The notes under the pieces: generated by a model
Database searches by the model: none
What the model saw: only the letters and a program-made list of their open reading frames with translations
What the model was told of the DNA's origin: nothing
Shown here: piece after piece, positions 7,145 to 15,555 of the stretch
Layout of the letters: each line of letters starts with the position of its first letter
Position numbering within the stretch: position 1 is the stretch's first letter
Position numbers and translations under genes: made by a program
DNA from: [Eubacterium] saphenum
GTDB lineage: Bacteria > Bacillota > Clostridia > Peptostreptococcales > Anaerovoracaceae
Assembly (NCBI GenBank): GCA_004555725.1
Contig: SFHC01000018.1
Span: 1-35,652 of the forward strand
Reading direction: 5' to 3'
DNA: 35,652 nucleotides

Positions 7145-7281
7145 ATCCATGTCTATCATTGTCTGGCAATGAAATTTCACAGATACTATTTAAACTTTCT
7201 GACTTTTTCTGAACTGCACAGGGTTTTGATCCTATATGCGGCTCCATCAATGTATCAAAAACAACACATAATGATAATACT

Positions 7282-7287
7282 ATTATA
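7282..7287 (-). promoter_or_regulatory. Possible -10 box for the FNR-like gene
   Basis: A perfect TATAAT is present on the minus strand (ATTATA on plus). The expected -35 region at about 7305 is a poor match, so the promoter assignment is tentative; it would give a leader of about 170 bases. Confidence 0.4.
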
Positions 7288-7380
7288 ACCCGAATCCGGA
7301 AGTTTAATCGACTGTTCTTCATGTGAAATACGTGAATTTTTCTTAACTCTACGGTTTAACGTGGAAGTGGGATGAAGTCT

Positions 7381-7390
7381 TTGGTATAAT
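7381..7390 (+). promoter_or_regulatory. Extended -10 promoter of uppP
   Basis: TTTGGTATAAT contains a perfect -10 TATAAT (7385-7390) with the extended-minus-10 TG one base upstream; the -35 (TGGAAG) is weak, which an extended -10 compensates for. It leaves a leader of about 160 bases before uppP. Confidence 0.6.
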
Positions 7391-7554
7391 AGACCGGATC
7401 TGTTTCTGCACACTCCGGGCATTGAGCTGCGGAACGCCGCAGGACAGTTTTATGCTGGAATTGGTTATGTCGAGAACAGCATATGTGAAGCATAAGCAAT
7501 GCGTATAGTTAAAATATATATAAACAATATCCTGTTTTTCGGAAGGAGAGAAAA

Positions 7555-8379
7555 ATGATAGCAATTATCCAGTCCATTGTTTTTGGAATTGTCGAAGGCA
7601 TTACCGAATGGCTCCCGATTTCCAGCACCGGACATATGATTCTGCTGAATTCCATCTGGCCGATGCAGGTCAGGGCATCGTTTTATGATATGTTCCTGGT
7701 CGTGATTCAGCTTGGCGCAATCCTTGCGGTTGTCGTCACATTCTGGCATCAGATCTGGCCGTTCTCCATGAATAAGGAAGAGCATTATCTCAGAAAAGAT
7801 GTCTGGTCGATGTGGTTTAAGGTCATCGTCGCGTGTATTCCGGCCGTCATTGTCGGTCTGAAATGGGACGATGCGATTGAAAAACATTTCTATAATTACC
7901 TCTGTGTTGCGATTATGCTGATCATTGTCGGTGTTCTATTCATCCTCGCAGAGAATCATAACGCTCACACACGCCCGATCGTGCGCAGCATTGACCGGCT
8001 GACCTACCGCGCAGCGTTCGTTATCGGTCTGTTCCAGCTGGTTGCAGCGGTTTTCCCGGGTACATCCCGTTCCGGAGCAACGATCCTCGGTGCGCTGTTA
8101 ATCGGCGTCGACCGTACGACGGCAGCAGAATTTACATTCTACCTCGCCGTACCGGTGATGTTCGGCGCAAGCCTTCTGAAGCTGTTTAAATACGGATTCG
8201 CGTTCCATGGGAATGAACTTGCCGTATTGCTTGTCGGCATGGTCGTTGCGTTCATCGTTTCCATGCTGATCATCCGTTTCCTGATGAATTACATCAAAAA
8301 ACACGATTTCAAGGTATTCGGCTGGTACAGAATCATCCTCGGAGTGATCGTGCTGATTTACTTCAAGGCATTTGCATAA
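7555..8379 (+). CDS. uppP: UppP, undecaprenyl-diphosphate phosphatase
   Basis: UppP (BacA) dephosphorylates undecaprenyl diphosphate to recycle the lipid carrier for peptidoglycan and teichoic-acid synthesis, and excess confers bacitracin tolerance. The 274-residue integral membrane protein has the two family active-site motifs, EGITEWLPISSTGH (residues 14-27) and PGTSRSG (168-174), within about eight hydrophobic helices. The ATG at 7555 follows GGAAGGAGAG. It is a single-gene unit with its own promoter and a terminator at 8412. The teichoic-acid operon farther right in the window would use the same lipid carrier. Confidence 0.97.
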   Translation: MIAIIQSIVFGIVEGITEWLPISSTGHMILLNSIWPMQVRASFYDMFLVVIQLGAILAVVVTFWHQIWPFSMNKEEHYLRKDVWSMWFKVIVACIPAVIVGLKWDDAIEKHFYNYLCVAIMLIIVGVLFILAENHNAHTRPIVRSIDRLTYRAAFVIGLFQLVAAVFPGTSRSGATILGALLIGVDRTTAAEFTFYLAVPVMFGASLLKLFKYGFAFHGNELAVLLVGMVVAFIVSMLIIRFLMNYIKKHDFKVFGWYRIILGVIVLIYFKAFA

Positions 8380-8411
8380 GACAGCAGATCCATCGACAAA
8401 AAGAAACCAGC

Positions 8412-8460
8412 AAGACCCTTCCCGGAAGGCGCCGCAGCGTCTGTCTGAGAAGGGTCTTTT
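8412..8460. terminator. Terminator between convergent uppP and larC
   Basis: Stem AAGACCCTTC (8412-8421) / GAAGGGTCTT (8449-8458) followed by TTTT; it can serve uppP and, in reverse, the lar operon. Confidence 0.9.
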
Positions 8461-8486
8461 CGTATTTGGTATGCGGGACTGCGTTT

Positions 8487-9938
8487 CTATTTCCTCATCC
8501 GGTGTCTGGCTTCGCGCAGAGAGATTCCGTGTTCTCTCGCGTAGGCCGCGGCATCATCGTATTCAATCTTTCGTCTGGAAATGCCGCGCCGGCTGTCGGT
8601 GCTGACTTTCACCGATGCGCCGGAGGCATTTTCCGAGGTGCTCCGGCTGAGAACGGCACGCCGGAAAATCTGCATGCGCACACCGAGAGTAGTGGTCAGG
8701 CGGAGCATCAGATCCGTCATGCCGGCCGCGTCTTCCGGTTTGCAGATGCACGAGAACTTTACTGCCGGGCGGCTCTTCTTCATCACGATCGGTGTGTGGT
8801 ACACGTCCAGCGCGCCCTCTTCCAGCAGACGCTCCATCGTGAATCCCAGTTCCTCACCGGTCATATCATCGATGTTCGCAGAAAGCTCTGCCACAAGATC
8901 CTGCGGAAATTCTCCCAGATGTGTCAGATCCGACGCGCTGTCCCCGGAGAAGACCAGACCGCCGTACTCGGCAAGGTCAGCCTGCCGGCACACGATGGAG
9001 GTGCCGGTCTGCGCGGACCCGGCGGATTCTGCCTCAGATGCAAGTCCCATGAGCTCCGGAGAAACTTCATCTCCCAGGAACACACGCAGGCCGTTTGCCT
9101 TGCCCGGGAATTCTTTTGTCCCTAAACCGATGCCGGTTTTCCGGATCTGCATAGCCGGCTGGTGTCCGAACGCGTCCGCGAACTGGGTGAGCAACGCTGC
9201 TCCGGTTGGCGTGCACAGTTCTCCGTCGGTTCCGTCGCTGTAGCTGACGGCGTCTTTCAGGATTTCTGCTGTTGCGGGAGCCGGAACCGGAAGAATGCCG
9301 TGCGCGCAGTGGACATGGCCGGATCCGGTGTTGACCGGAGACACAACGACACGGTTCGGCGCGATCATCGACAGCAGCAGACAGTTTCCGACTACATCGG
9401 CGACTGCGTCCAGAGCGCCCACCTCATGGAAATGCACCTCGGAAACCGGAGCGCCGTGCACCTTGGATTCCGCTGCCGCAATGCGCTGATAGACGTTCAG
9501 GGCGTTTGTCTTCACCGGTTCGGGAACATCCAGGCCGTTGATGACGGCGGCGATGTCCGCCATGCTGTGGTGCGCGTGGTGATGGCCGTGTTCATGGTCA
9601 TGGGGATGTGCATGATCATGCATATGATCGTGATGATGCTCATGATTGAAGCCGCGTGCGTCTTCATGCGTGTGGTCTTTGTGTGCATGATCATGCATAT
9701 GATCATGATGATGCTCATGGATGTGTTCGGCCTCGGTTTCTTCTTCTCCGTGGATCAGTACCTGCATATGCGTGCCGGTAATTCCGCAGCTTTCTGCTTT
9801 CACCGGGTGGAATTCAACTCCCGGAATCTGCAGCTCCTGCAGTTTCTGTGCCGCGTTTTCCGGCGCGATTTCCAGCAGAGCGCCCATCAGCATGTCGCCG
9901 GCGGCGCCCATGCTGCATTCGATATACAGTGTTCTCAT
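8487..9938 (-). CDS. larC: LarC, nickel-inserting enzyme of nickel-pincer nucleotide synthesis
   Basis: LarC uses CTP to insert nickel into the pincer nucleotide made by LarB and LarE, completing the cofactor of lactate racemase and related enzymes. The 483-residue protein starts MRTLYIECSMGAAGDM, containing the family GAAGDM motif, and continues through VHFHEVGALDAVADVVG, GILPVPAPATAEIL, ELCTPTGAALL and a C-terminal domain with SANIDDMTGEELG and IVMKKSRP. A histidine-rich insert at residues 72-124 holds 27 histidines and an internal duplication of HEHHHDHMHDHAH; it probably binds or stores nickel. In Lactobacillus plantarum larC is read through a programmed frameshift, but here both halves are in one frame. 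Start at 9938 follows GGGAGGG. It is last in larE-larB-larC. Confidence 0.95.
   Translation of the reverse strand: MRTLYIECSMGAAGDMLMGALLEIAPENAAQKLQELQIPGVEFHPVKAESCGITGTHMQVLIHGEEETEAEHIHEHHHDHMHDHAHKDHTHEDARGFNHEHHHDHMHDHAHPHDHEHGHHHAHHSMADIAAVINGLDVPEPVKTNALNVYQRIAAAESKVHGAPVSEVHFHEVGALDAVADVVGNCLLLSMIAPNRVVVSPVNTGSGHVHCAHGILPVPAPATAEILKDAVSYSDGTDGELCTPTGAALLTQFADAFGHQPAMQIRKTGIGLGTKEFPGKANGLRVFLGDEVSPELMGLASEAESAGSAQTGTSIVCRQADLAEYGGLVFSGDSASDLTHLGEFPQDLVAELSANIDDMTGEELGFTMERLLEEGALDVYHTPIVMKKSRPAVKFSCICKPEDAAGMTDLMLRLTTTLGVRMQIFRRAVLSRSTSENASGASVKVSTDSRRGISRRKIEYDDAAAYAREHGISLREARHRMRK
9607..9719. repeat. 38-bp direct repeat inside larC
   Basis: Two copies, 9607-9644 and 9682-9719, identical except for one base, start 75 bases apart (in frame). 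They encode the duplicated histidine-rich block of LarC and look like a recent internal duplication. Confidence 0.85.
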
Positions 9939-10042
9939 GTTCTGTCCCTCCCTGACGTTCCGGGAATCAGCGGATGGCTGCGGGTCTGCCGATTTACCGG
10001 AGCGGTATTTATGATGGTATTTAATGGCTCGTTCAGTGTGGC

Positions 10043-10810
10043 TCAGTTCTGCTGCTTTTTCGGGCCTGCGTGGTTGATCATGCTTGCGGTGTACGCTGCG
10101 CCGAATCCGTTGTCAATGTTGACGACAGACACACCGCTGGCGCAGGAATTCAGCATGGAGAGCAGCGCTGTGACCCCTCCGAACGCAGTTCCGTAGCCGA
10201 CACTGGTGGGAACGGCAATCACCGGACAGTCCGCGAGTCCGCCGATGACGCTTGCGAGGGCGCCCTCCATGCCGGCGATGGCGATGATCACGCTGGCACT
10301 CATGATCTCATCGGTGCTGCTCAGCAGCCGGTGAATGCCGGAAACGCCGACATCATACAGACGGCAGACTTTATTCCCCAGCGCCTCCGCAGTCACTGCC
10401 GCTTCTTCGGCCACCGGGATGTCGCTGGTTCCGCCTGTAGCGATCAGGATCGTTCCGTTTCCGGATGGCTTCGGCAGTTCTCCGACGACGGCGGCGCGGG
10501 CTTCCTCATAATACTGAAATGGAATGTCCCGGGTGAACTGTTCGGCGGCATCCCTGCTCATGCGGGTGATCAGGATGGTTTTCTGTCCGTCCTCCCGGAG
10601 CCGGTGAGCGATAAGATCGATCTGTTCCGGCGTTTTTCCGGCGCCGTAGATGACCTCGCTGATTCCCTGGCGCAGGCCGCGGTGGCTGTCCAGACGCGCG
10701 ATGCCGATGTCGTGGAATGGTTTCTGTTTCAGTTTCAGAAGCGCGTCATCTACGCTGGCGGATCCGTCTGCAACCTGCCGCAGCAGAGTTCTTACTTCAT
10801 TTTCATTCAT
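10043..10810 (-). CDS. larB: LarB, nicotinic acid adenine dinucleotide carboxylase
   Basis: LarB carboxylates the pyridinium ring of nicotinic acid adenine dinucleotide and hydrolyses the phosphoanhydride, the first step of nickel-pincer nucleotide synthesis. The 255-residue protein has an N-terminal helical region and a C-terminal PurE-like domain with GGTSDIPVAEEAA (near 130), VGVSGIHRLL, IAIAGMEGALASV and VPTSVGYGTAFGG (near 205-217). Start choice: ATG at 10810 after AAGGGAG; a TTG ten codons upstream is less likely. It lies 49 bases after larE and 104 bases before larC. Confidence 0.95.
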   Translation of the reverse strand: MNENEVRTLLRQVADGSASVDDALLKLKQKPFHDIGIARLDSHRGLRQGISEVIYGAGKTPEQIDLIAHRLREDGQKTILITRMSRDAAEQFTRDIPFQYYEEARAAVVGELPKPSGNGTILIATGGTSDIPVAEEAAVTAEALGNKVCRLYDVGVSGIHRLLSSTDEIMSASVIIAIAGMEGALASVIGGLADCPVIAVPTSVGYGTAFGGVTALLSMLNSCASGVSVVNIDNGFGAAYTASMINHAGPKKQQN

Positions 10811-10859
10811 CGGTTCTCCCTTCTGATTCCTCCCTGACAAAAATTACAGCAGCAAGCAG

Positions 10860-11618
10860 CTATCTGCTTTTTCTGTCCTGCAGATCAAGCGCAAGCTGCG
10901 GGAAATACGGGTGAAGAGTCATCTGTATTTCGGCCCTCTTCTCGACAGCCTGCGGGAACTGTTCCGCCGGGAGCTGGATCAGACCGGTTTCGCCGCGTTT
11001 TCTTACCCGCAGGTCTGAGAATCCCAGCCTGCGCAGGGCGTCTTCTGCGTATTCGACGGCGTCCAGTTTCTCCTGTGTGATTTCTTCACCGGTGGGGATT
11101 CTGGTAGCCAGGCAGGCGTTGGACGGCTTGTTCCAGGTAAAGAGGCCGGCCGCTTTTGAAGCCTTGCGGATGTCTTCTTTTGTCATTCCGCAGAGCTGAA
11201 GAGGGGAGAGGACCTGCATCTCCTGCAGAGCCCTGACGCCCGGGCGGTCGGATGGGTCGTCGGACGCGTTCGTTCCATCGATGATGGTGGTGTAGCCGTC
11301 TTCTCCGGCACGTTCGGAAATCGTTCCGAATACCAGAGTTTTGCAGTAATAACAGCGGTTCCACGGGTTGTCGGTGACCTCCTTATGGGACAGTACATCT
11401 GCTTCGATGACGGTCAGACGGTCCTCGGCGCCGATCTCTTCTGCCAGGTGTTTGGCGTCATCGTATTCGAATTCAGCCTGAAACGGGCCGTGTACATAAT
11501 AGGCGCGGATATCGGCTCCGGCCTTTACAGCCGCGTAGAATAAATAGGAAGAATCCACGCCGCCGGAAAATCCCAGCGCGATCTTCGGATGCTGTTGAAA
11601 AAATTCATTCAGGTTCAT
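10860..11618 (-). CDS. larE: LarE, sulfur transferase of nickel-pincer nucleotide synthesis
   Basis: LarE is a PP-loop ATP-pyrophosphatase-type enzyme that adenylates the LarB product and converts its two carboxylates to thiocarboxylates. The 252-residue protein has the PP-loop SGGVDSS at residues 18-24. Cys169 in KPSNACLATRIPTGEE corresponds to the sacrificial cysteine (Cys176) of the L. plantarum enzyme. A CxxC pair, C89 and C92, is also present, so a cluster-assisted mechanism as in iron-sulfur LarE proteins cannot be excluded. The ATG at 11618 follows AGGAGATTAG; the longer upstream frame crosses the divergent promoter region and is rejected. First gene of the leftward lar operon. Confidence 0.94.
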   Translation of the reverse strand: MNLNEFFQQHPKIALGFSGGVDSSYLFYAAVKAGADIRAYYVHGPFQAEFEYDDAKHLAEEIGAEDRLTVIEADVLSHKEVTDNPWNRCYYCKTLVFGTISERAGEDGYTTIIDGTNASDDPSDRPGVRALQEMQVLSPLQLCGMTKEDIRKASKAAGLFTWNKPSNACLATRIPTGEEITQEKLDAVEYAEDALRRLGFSDLRVRKRGETGLIQLPAEQFPQAVEKRAEIQMTLHPYFPQLALDLQDRKSR

Positions 11619-11636
11619 CTCTAATCTCCTTTGTTT

Positions 11637-11774
11637 TGTATACAGTAATTCTAACACATGAGGAAATAAATTCCACATAGTACCGCAGACAGAATCATTC
11701 ATATATTGCATGAACATATCTAGGCATCATGATTGACGGAAAAGGACTCGTTGGGATATGATATTATGTATACA
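11637..11774. promoter_or_regulatory. Divergent lar/cbi control region with paired TGTATACA palindromes
   Basis: TGTATACA occurs at 11637-11644, just before the larE ribosome site, and at 11767-11774, just after the proposed cbiM -10. The similarity extends on one side (ATTA-CTGTATACA on the minus strand, ATTA-TGTATACA on the plus strand). A common operator tying nickel uptake to cofactor synthesis is an inference. Confidence 0.4.
11733..11762 (+). promoter_or_regulatory. Likely promoter of cbiMQO
   Basis: -35 TTGACG (11733-11738) and -10 TATGAT (11757-11762) with 18-base spacing. It gives a leader of about 85 bases before the TTG start of cbiM. Confidence 0.5.
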
Positions 11775-11855
11775 TATAAATGGGAAACAGGGATTTTTCC
11801 CGGAAAGAATGACATAAAACAGGGATTGGATGTGACTGGCAAGGGAGGGGATTAC

Positions 11856-12902
11856 TTGCATATTCCAGACGGATATATTGCGCCGCAGGTGGCTGTTCCG
11901 GCGCTTGCGGCGATGGTCCCGGTATGGAGGACATCGCTGCATAAAGTAAAGAATAAGATCGGAGAGAAAAATCTGCCGGAACTGGCTCTCGGCGCGGCGT
12001 TTTCTTTCACGGTTATGATGATGAATGTTCCGGTGGCAGGCGGAAGTTCCGCGCACGCAGTCGGAGCGGTTCTGATTGCGGTTCTGCTGGGGCCCTGGGC
12101 AGCTGTATCCGCTGTGTCAGCTGCGCTGCTGATCCAGGCGCTGTTTTTCGGGGACGGGGGCATTTTGGCATACGGATTGAATTGCCTGAATATGGCGGTG
12201 GCCATGCCCTTTGCCGGTTATGCGTTTTACCGGGTGCTGGCAGGGAACAGCTTGCCGGGTTCCCGGCGGAATGTACTGAGCGCGGCGGCAGGCGGCTACG
12301 TCGGGATCAATCTGGCAGCGCTGCTTGCGGCGGTGGAGTTCGGGATCCAGCCGGCGCTGTTCCATACTGCGTCGGGGGCGGCGCTGTACTGTCCGTATCC
12401 GCTTTCGGTTTCCATTCCGGCAATGATGAGCGCGCATCTTCTGGTGGCGGGGCCGCTGGAGGCAGCCGTCACCGGCGCGGCCTCCGCGTATATCGCAAAA
12501 GCCGCGCCGGATATGTTCCTGCAGAATCAGAACGCCGCGGTGCGTCTGCCTGCGACTTCTGCAGAACCGAAACGTACGGCAAAAAGTTTCTGGGCAAGGT
12601 ATAAGGCGGTTGTGATTCCGCTGATCGTTCTGGCCGCTCTGACTCCGCTGGGACTGCTCACGCACGGAACAGCCTGGGGAGAATGGAGCGCGGAAGAAGT
12701 CCGCAGAACCGTCGGTTATGTGCCGGCGGGCATGAAGAAAATGGCAGATTTCTGGAAGGCGCTGATGCCGGATTATGCGATTCCCGGACTCGGGAGCAAG
12801 AGCGGTTATATTGCTGCGGCTGCTGTCGGATGCGGACTGATCCTCCTGCTGATTTTCCTGTTGTCCCTGGCTGCTCGTCACAGCAGAAATGAGGACCGGT
12901 AA
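11856..12902 (+). CDS. cbiM: CbiM/NikM-type substrate-binding membrane protein of a nickel/cobalt ECF transporter, with fused PDGLE-type C-terminal domain
   Basis: CbiM/NikM is the metal-selective S-component. I place the start at the TTG at 11856, preceded by GGGAGGGG, because translation then begins MHIPDGYIAP: family members bind the metal with the amino terminus and His2, so the second residue must be histidine. An earlier frame start would bury this motif. The 348-residue protein has about seven hydrophobic helices in the CbiM part (residues 1-215) and an extension (about 250-348) with two more helices and an extracytoplasmic stretch containing PDYAIPGLGS, resembling the PDGLE/CbiN-NikN type accessory domain; no separate cbiN gene is present. 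The stop overlaps the cbiQ start (TAATG). Proximity to larEBC argues for nickel as substrate. Confidence 0.9.
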   Translation: MHIPDGYIAPQVAVPALAAMVPVWRTSLHKVKNKIGEKNLPELALGAAFSFTVMMMNVPVAGGSSAHAVGAVLIAVLLGPWAAVSAVSAALLIQALFFGDGGILAYGLNCLNMAVAMPFAGYAFYRVLAGNSLPGSRRNVLSAAAGGYVGINLAALLAAVEFGIQPALFHTASGAALYCPYPLSVSIPAMMSAHLLVAGPLEAAVTGAASAYIAKAAPDMFLQNQNAAVRLPATSAEPKRTAKSFWARYKAVVIPLIVLAALTPLGLLTHGTAWGEWSAEEVRRTVGYVPAGMKKMADFWKALMPDYAIPGLGSKSGYIAAAAVGCGLILLLIFLLSLAARHSRNEDR

Positions 12903-13759
12903 TGCGCCGTCATACAGGAAAAACGAGCCGGATCGCCGGCCGGGGATTTCTGTCGGGAACATTGCTGCGCTTCTCCGAGCTGTTTGAAAATGAACTGTAT
13001 AATAACCGGTATGCCGGGATGGACGGCCTCTGGCAGTCGGTCGATCCGCGGATGAAAATCATCGTGTCACTGCTGTTTATTGTAACGGCAAACTGCAGCA
13101 GAAATCTCGCTGTTCTTGCGGGAATCGGACTGACGGCGGCAGGATATGCGGCCGCCTCGCGCCTTCCGATGCGGGACTATCTGCGTCGGGTATGGAAATA
13201 CCTTCCGGTGATCGTGTTCATCTTCACCCTCCCGGGAGCGTCCGGCTGGATGGTTCAGGGAGCTCCGGAGCTCTCTCTCGGAAAGGTGTATTTTACGCGG
13301 GCCGGGCTGGAAACCGTGTTCCGCGCGGCTCTGCGGACAGGGGATTCGCTTTCCTTCGCGTTTCTGCTGCTGGCATCGACGCGGTGGAAGGATTTAATGG
13401 CCGGGCTGTCGGGACTGCATATTCCGGACGGATTCATTGCCATTCTGAATATGGCATACCGGTACATTTTCCTGACTGCGTCTTCCGGAACAGAGATGAT
13501 GCAGGCGCGCTGGCTCAGAACGACCGGAAAGATCCGGTCAGGGGAGAACCGGAAGTATGTGGGCGGGGTCTTCGGACTGCTGTTTATCAAGGTGCACCGG
13601 GTCAGCGAAGAAGTCTACCAGGCCATGGTTCTGCGCGGGTACCGGGGTGTGTTCGGCGGGACAGAGCTGCGTAAACTGAGGATGCTGGATGTGCTTTTTA
13701 TGATTGTGAGTATCGTAATCATCATGGTTCTGCTTACTGGAGGATATATTTTTGGATGA
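12902..13759 (+). CDS. cbiQ: CbiQ/NikQ, transmembrane component of the ECF transporter
   Basis: CbiQ is the T-component that couples the ATPase to the metal-binding S-component. The 285-residue membrane protein has the family layout: an N-terminal cytoplasmic start, SVDPRMKIIVSLLFIV (near 48-63), several helices, and the coupling motif MVLRGYRG (about 240) that contacts the ATPase. The ATG at 12902 overlaps the cbiM stop codon and is preceded by GAGGA. The downstream cbiO start lies inside the last codons. An unusual HIPDG stretch inside the protein (near residue 173) echoes the CbiM metal site but is at a different place, so I attach no function to it. Confidence 0.92.
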   Translation: MRRHTGKTSRIAGRGFLSGTLLRFSELFENELYNNRYAGMDGLWQSVDPRMKIIVSLLFIVTANCSRNLAVLAGIGLTAAGYAAASRLPMRDYLRRVWKYLPVIVFIFTLPGASGWMVQGAPELSLGKVYFTRAGLETVFRAALRTGDSLSFAFLLLASTRWKDLMAGLSGLHIPDGFIAILNMAYRYIFLTASSGTEMMQARWLRTTGKIRSGENRKYVGGVFGLLFIKVHRVSEEVYQAMVLRGYRGVFGGTELRKLRMLDVLFMIVSIVIIMVLLTGGYIFG

Positions 13760-14522
13760 AATTTTTCGATTAGAACACGTAGAGTTTGCGTATCCCATGG
13801 AGGACCCGGTTTTCCGGGATCTCAGCCTGTCGGTTCCGGCGGGAGAGAGACTGGCTGTCCTGGGCGTAAACGGGTGTGGAAAATCAACCCTTCTGAAGAT
13901 GCTGGCAGGACTGCTGGCGCCTGAACAGGGGACGATGGAAGCTTTTGGTGCTCCGGTCAGGCTGGACCGGCTGAAAAAGGAAGAGGCGTGGAAATATCAT
14001 CAGCGAGTCGGGTACGTATTTCAGGATTCGGATGTACAGCTGTTCTGCAGCAGTGTCCGTGAGGAACTGGCTTTCGGACCGCTTCAGAAGGGAATTTCTG
14101 CGGATCAGGTTATGGAAGAGGTGCAGCACATGGCAGAAGGCCTCGGCATTGAAAAATTGCTGGAACAGGCACCGTTCCACCTGAGCGGAGGCGAAAAGAA
14201 GAAGGCGGCAATCGCAAGCGCCCTGATGCTGGATCCGGAGGTCCTGATTCTGGATGAACCGACCAACAATCTGGATCCCCGTTCGCAGACCTGGCTGCTG
14301 AAAGTTCTCCGCCGGCTTTCTTCTGAGGGGAAGACATTAATCTTCGCGACGCACGCGCTGGACCTGGTTCCGCATATCGCGGACCGCGCGGTCCTGTTCG
14401 ATGAACAGCACCGGATCTGCGCGGACAGGCCGGTTCGGGAAATGCTGGAGGATAAGGAACTGCTGCGAAGGGTGAACCTGGTAGATGAACATTTCCACAC
14501 GCATCCGTGGGATTTTGAGTAA
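13752..14522 (+). CDS. cbiO: CbiO/NikO, ATPase of the nickel/cobalt ECF transporter
   Basis: This ABC-type ATPase powers metal uptake through CbiM-CbiQ. The 256-residue protein has Walker A GVNGCGKST (38-46), Q-loop FQDSD (89-93), signature LSGGE (143-147), Walker B VLILDEPT (163-170) and the switch histidine in ATHALD. I use the TTG at 13752, which follows GGAGG by 9 bases and overlaps the cbiQ stop; no ATG in frame lies close by. The protein ends in a histidine-containing tail, DEHFHTHPWDFE. Third gene of cbiMQO; no strong terminator is seen before the next gene, only an ATTCTGC/GCAGAAT hairpin at about 14537-14556. Confidence 0.94.
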   Translation: MDEIFRLEHVEFAYPMEDPVFRDLSLSVPAGERLAVLGVNGCGKSTLLKMLAGLLAPEQGTMEAFGAPVRLDRLKKEEAWKYHQRVGYVFQDSDVQLFCSSVREELAFGPLQKGISADQVMEEVQHMAEGLGIEKLLEQAPFHLSGGEKKKAAIASALMLDPEVLILDEPTNNLDPRSQTWLLKVLRRLSSEGKTLIFATHALDLVPHIADRAVLFDEQHRICADRPVREMLEDKELLRRVNLVDEHFHTHPWDFE

Positions 14523-14595
14523 TATGACAAAAGGTATTCTGCTGTTGCTGCAGAATGCATTAAAATAGAGTGAGGTAAAGGGGGATTATCGGGAC

Positions 14596-15534
14596 ATGAA
14601 AGAAATTCACAATGTCAGCATTATCGGTATGGGAGCTCTGGGGCTGCTGTTCGGGACACCGATCCGCGAAAATCTGGGAAACGGGCAGCCGCAGTATATC
14701 ATGGACGCGGAGCGGAAAGCGCGTCATGAGAAAGAGGTTTATACCATCAATGAGAAGGAAGTTCATCTGCATATGGTGACGCCGGAAGAGGCGGAGCCGG
14801 CGGATCTGCTTCTGGTCGGCCTGAAATATCCTGCCCTGAAGGCAGGACTGGAAACCGCGGCGCCGTGTGTGAACGAGGATACCATCATCATTTCGCTGAT
14901 GAACGGCGTGGACAGTGAGGAGATCATCGGAGAGCGGTTCGGGAAAGAAAAGGTTCTGTACTCGGTATCGCAGGAAATGGACGCACAGAGATACGGGAGC
15001 CGGATGGTGTATTCCCAGGCGGGCCGGCTGTTTGTCGGGGTGCCGCATACCGCTGACGCGGAAACGCAGAAGATCCTGACGGAAAAGCTGGATGCTGTCT
15101 GTGCGTTTTTTGATCAGGTAAAGTTTCCGTATAAACGGGAGAAAAACATCCTGTACCGGCAGTGGTGCAAGTATATGGTCAATACGGGCTGCAACCAGAC
15201 GACGATGGTCTTTGATAAACCTTATGGAGAATGTCTGAAAGACGGAAGTCTGGAATACGCGGTTATGATCAGCGCAATGAGGGAGGTCTGCCTGATTGCG
15301 CAGAAAAAGGGCATCCCGGTCGGGGAGAAAGAACTGCATGAATATACGGATATCCTGCGCGGACTGGATCCGAACGCGGTTCCTTCCATGGGACAGGACC
15401 GCCGTCAGAAGAGAAAGTCGGAAGTCGATATGTTTTCTGGAACGATCATGAGATATGGAAAAGAGCTCGGTGTCGCAACGCCTGCGAATGATTATCTGAA
15501 CCGCAGAGTGCATGAAATTGAGTCCGGGTATTAG
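14596..15534 (+). CDS. panE: Ketopantoate reductase family (ApbA/PanE) NADPH-dependent oxidoreductase
   Basis: PanE reduces 2-dehydropantoate to pantoate in coenzyme A synthesis; many homologues act on other 2-keto acids. The 312-residue protein has the Rossmann motif GMGALGLLFG (11-20), the catalytic lysine K192 in QWCKYMVNTGCNQTT with N196 and N200 placed as in the family, and the C-terminal SMGQDRRQKRKSEVD (264-278) with E276 matching the substrate-binding glutamate. The ATG at 14596 follows AAAGGGGG at slightly long spacing (11 bases). No pantothenate genes are adjacent, so the physiological substrate is uncertain. It sits between the nickel transporter and the second TPP riboswitch as a single unit. 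Confidence 0.8.
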   Translation: MKEIHNVSIIGMGALGLLFGTPIRENLGNGQPQYIMDAERKARHEKEVYTINEKEVHLHMVTPEEAEPADLLLVGLKYPALKAGLETAAPCVNEDTIIISLMNGVDSEEIIGERFGKEKVLYSVSQEMDAQRYGSRMVYSQAGRLFVGVPHTADAETQKILTEKLDAVCAFFDQVKFPYKREKNILYRQWCKYMVNTGCNQTTMVFDKPYGECLKDGSLEYAVMISAMREVCLIAQKKGIPVGEKELHEYTDILRGLDPNAVPSMGQDRRQKRKSEVDMFSGTIMRYGKELGVATPANDYLNRRVHEIESGY

Positions 15535-15555
15535 AAAAACCATCCCGTGATCACC

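Noticed and set aside
9512..9718. Shadow frames rich in Met/Ile across the histidine-rich part of larC
   Set aside because: They are produced by the CAT/ATG-rich repeat in other frames and have no start signals.
13410..13440. HIPDG motif inside CbiQ as a second metal-binding S-component start
   Set aside because: The motif is deep inside the protein with no start codon or ribosome site; metal binding in CbiM needs it at the amino terminus.
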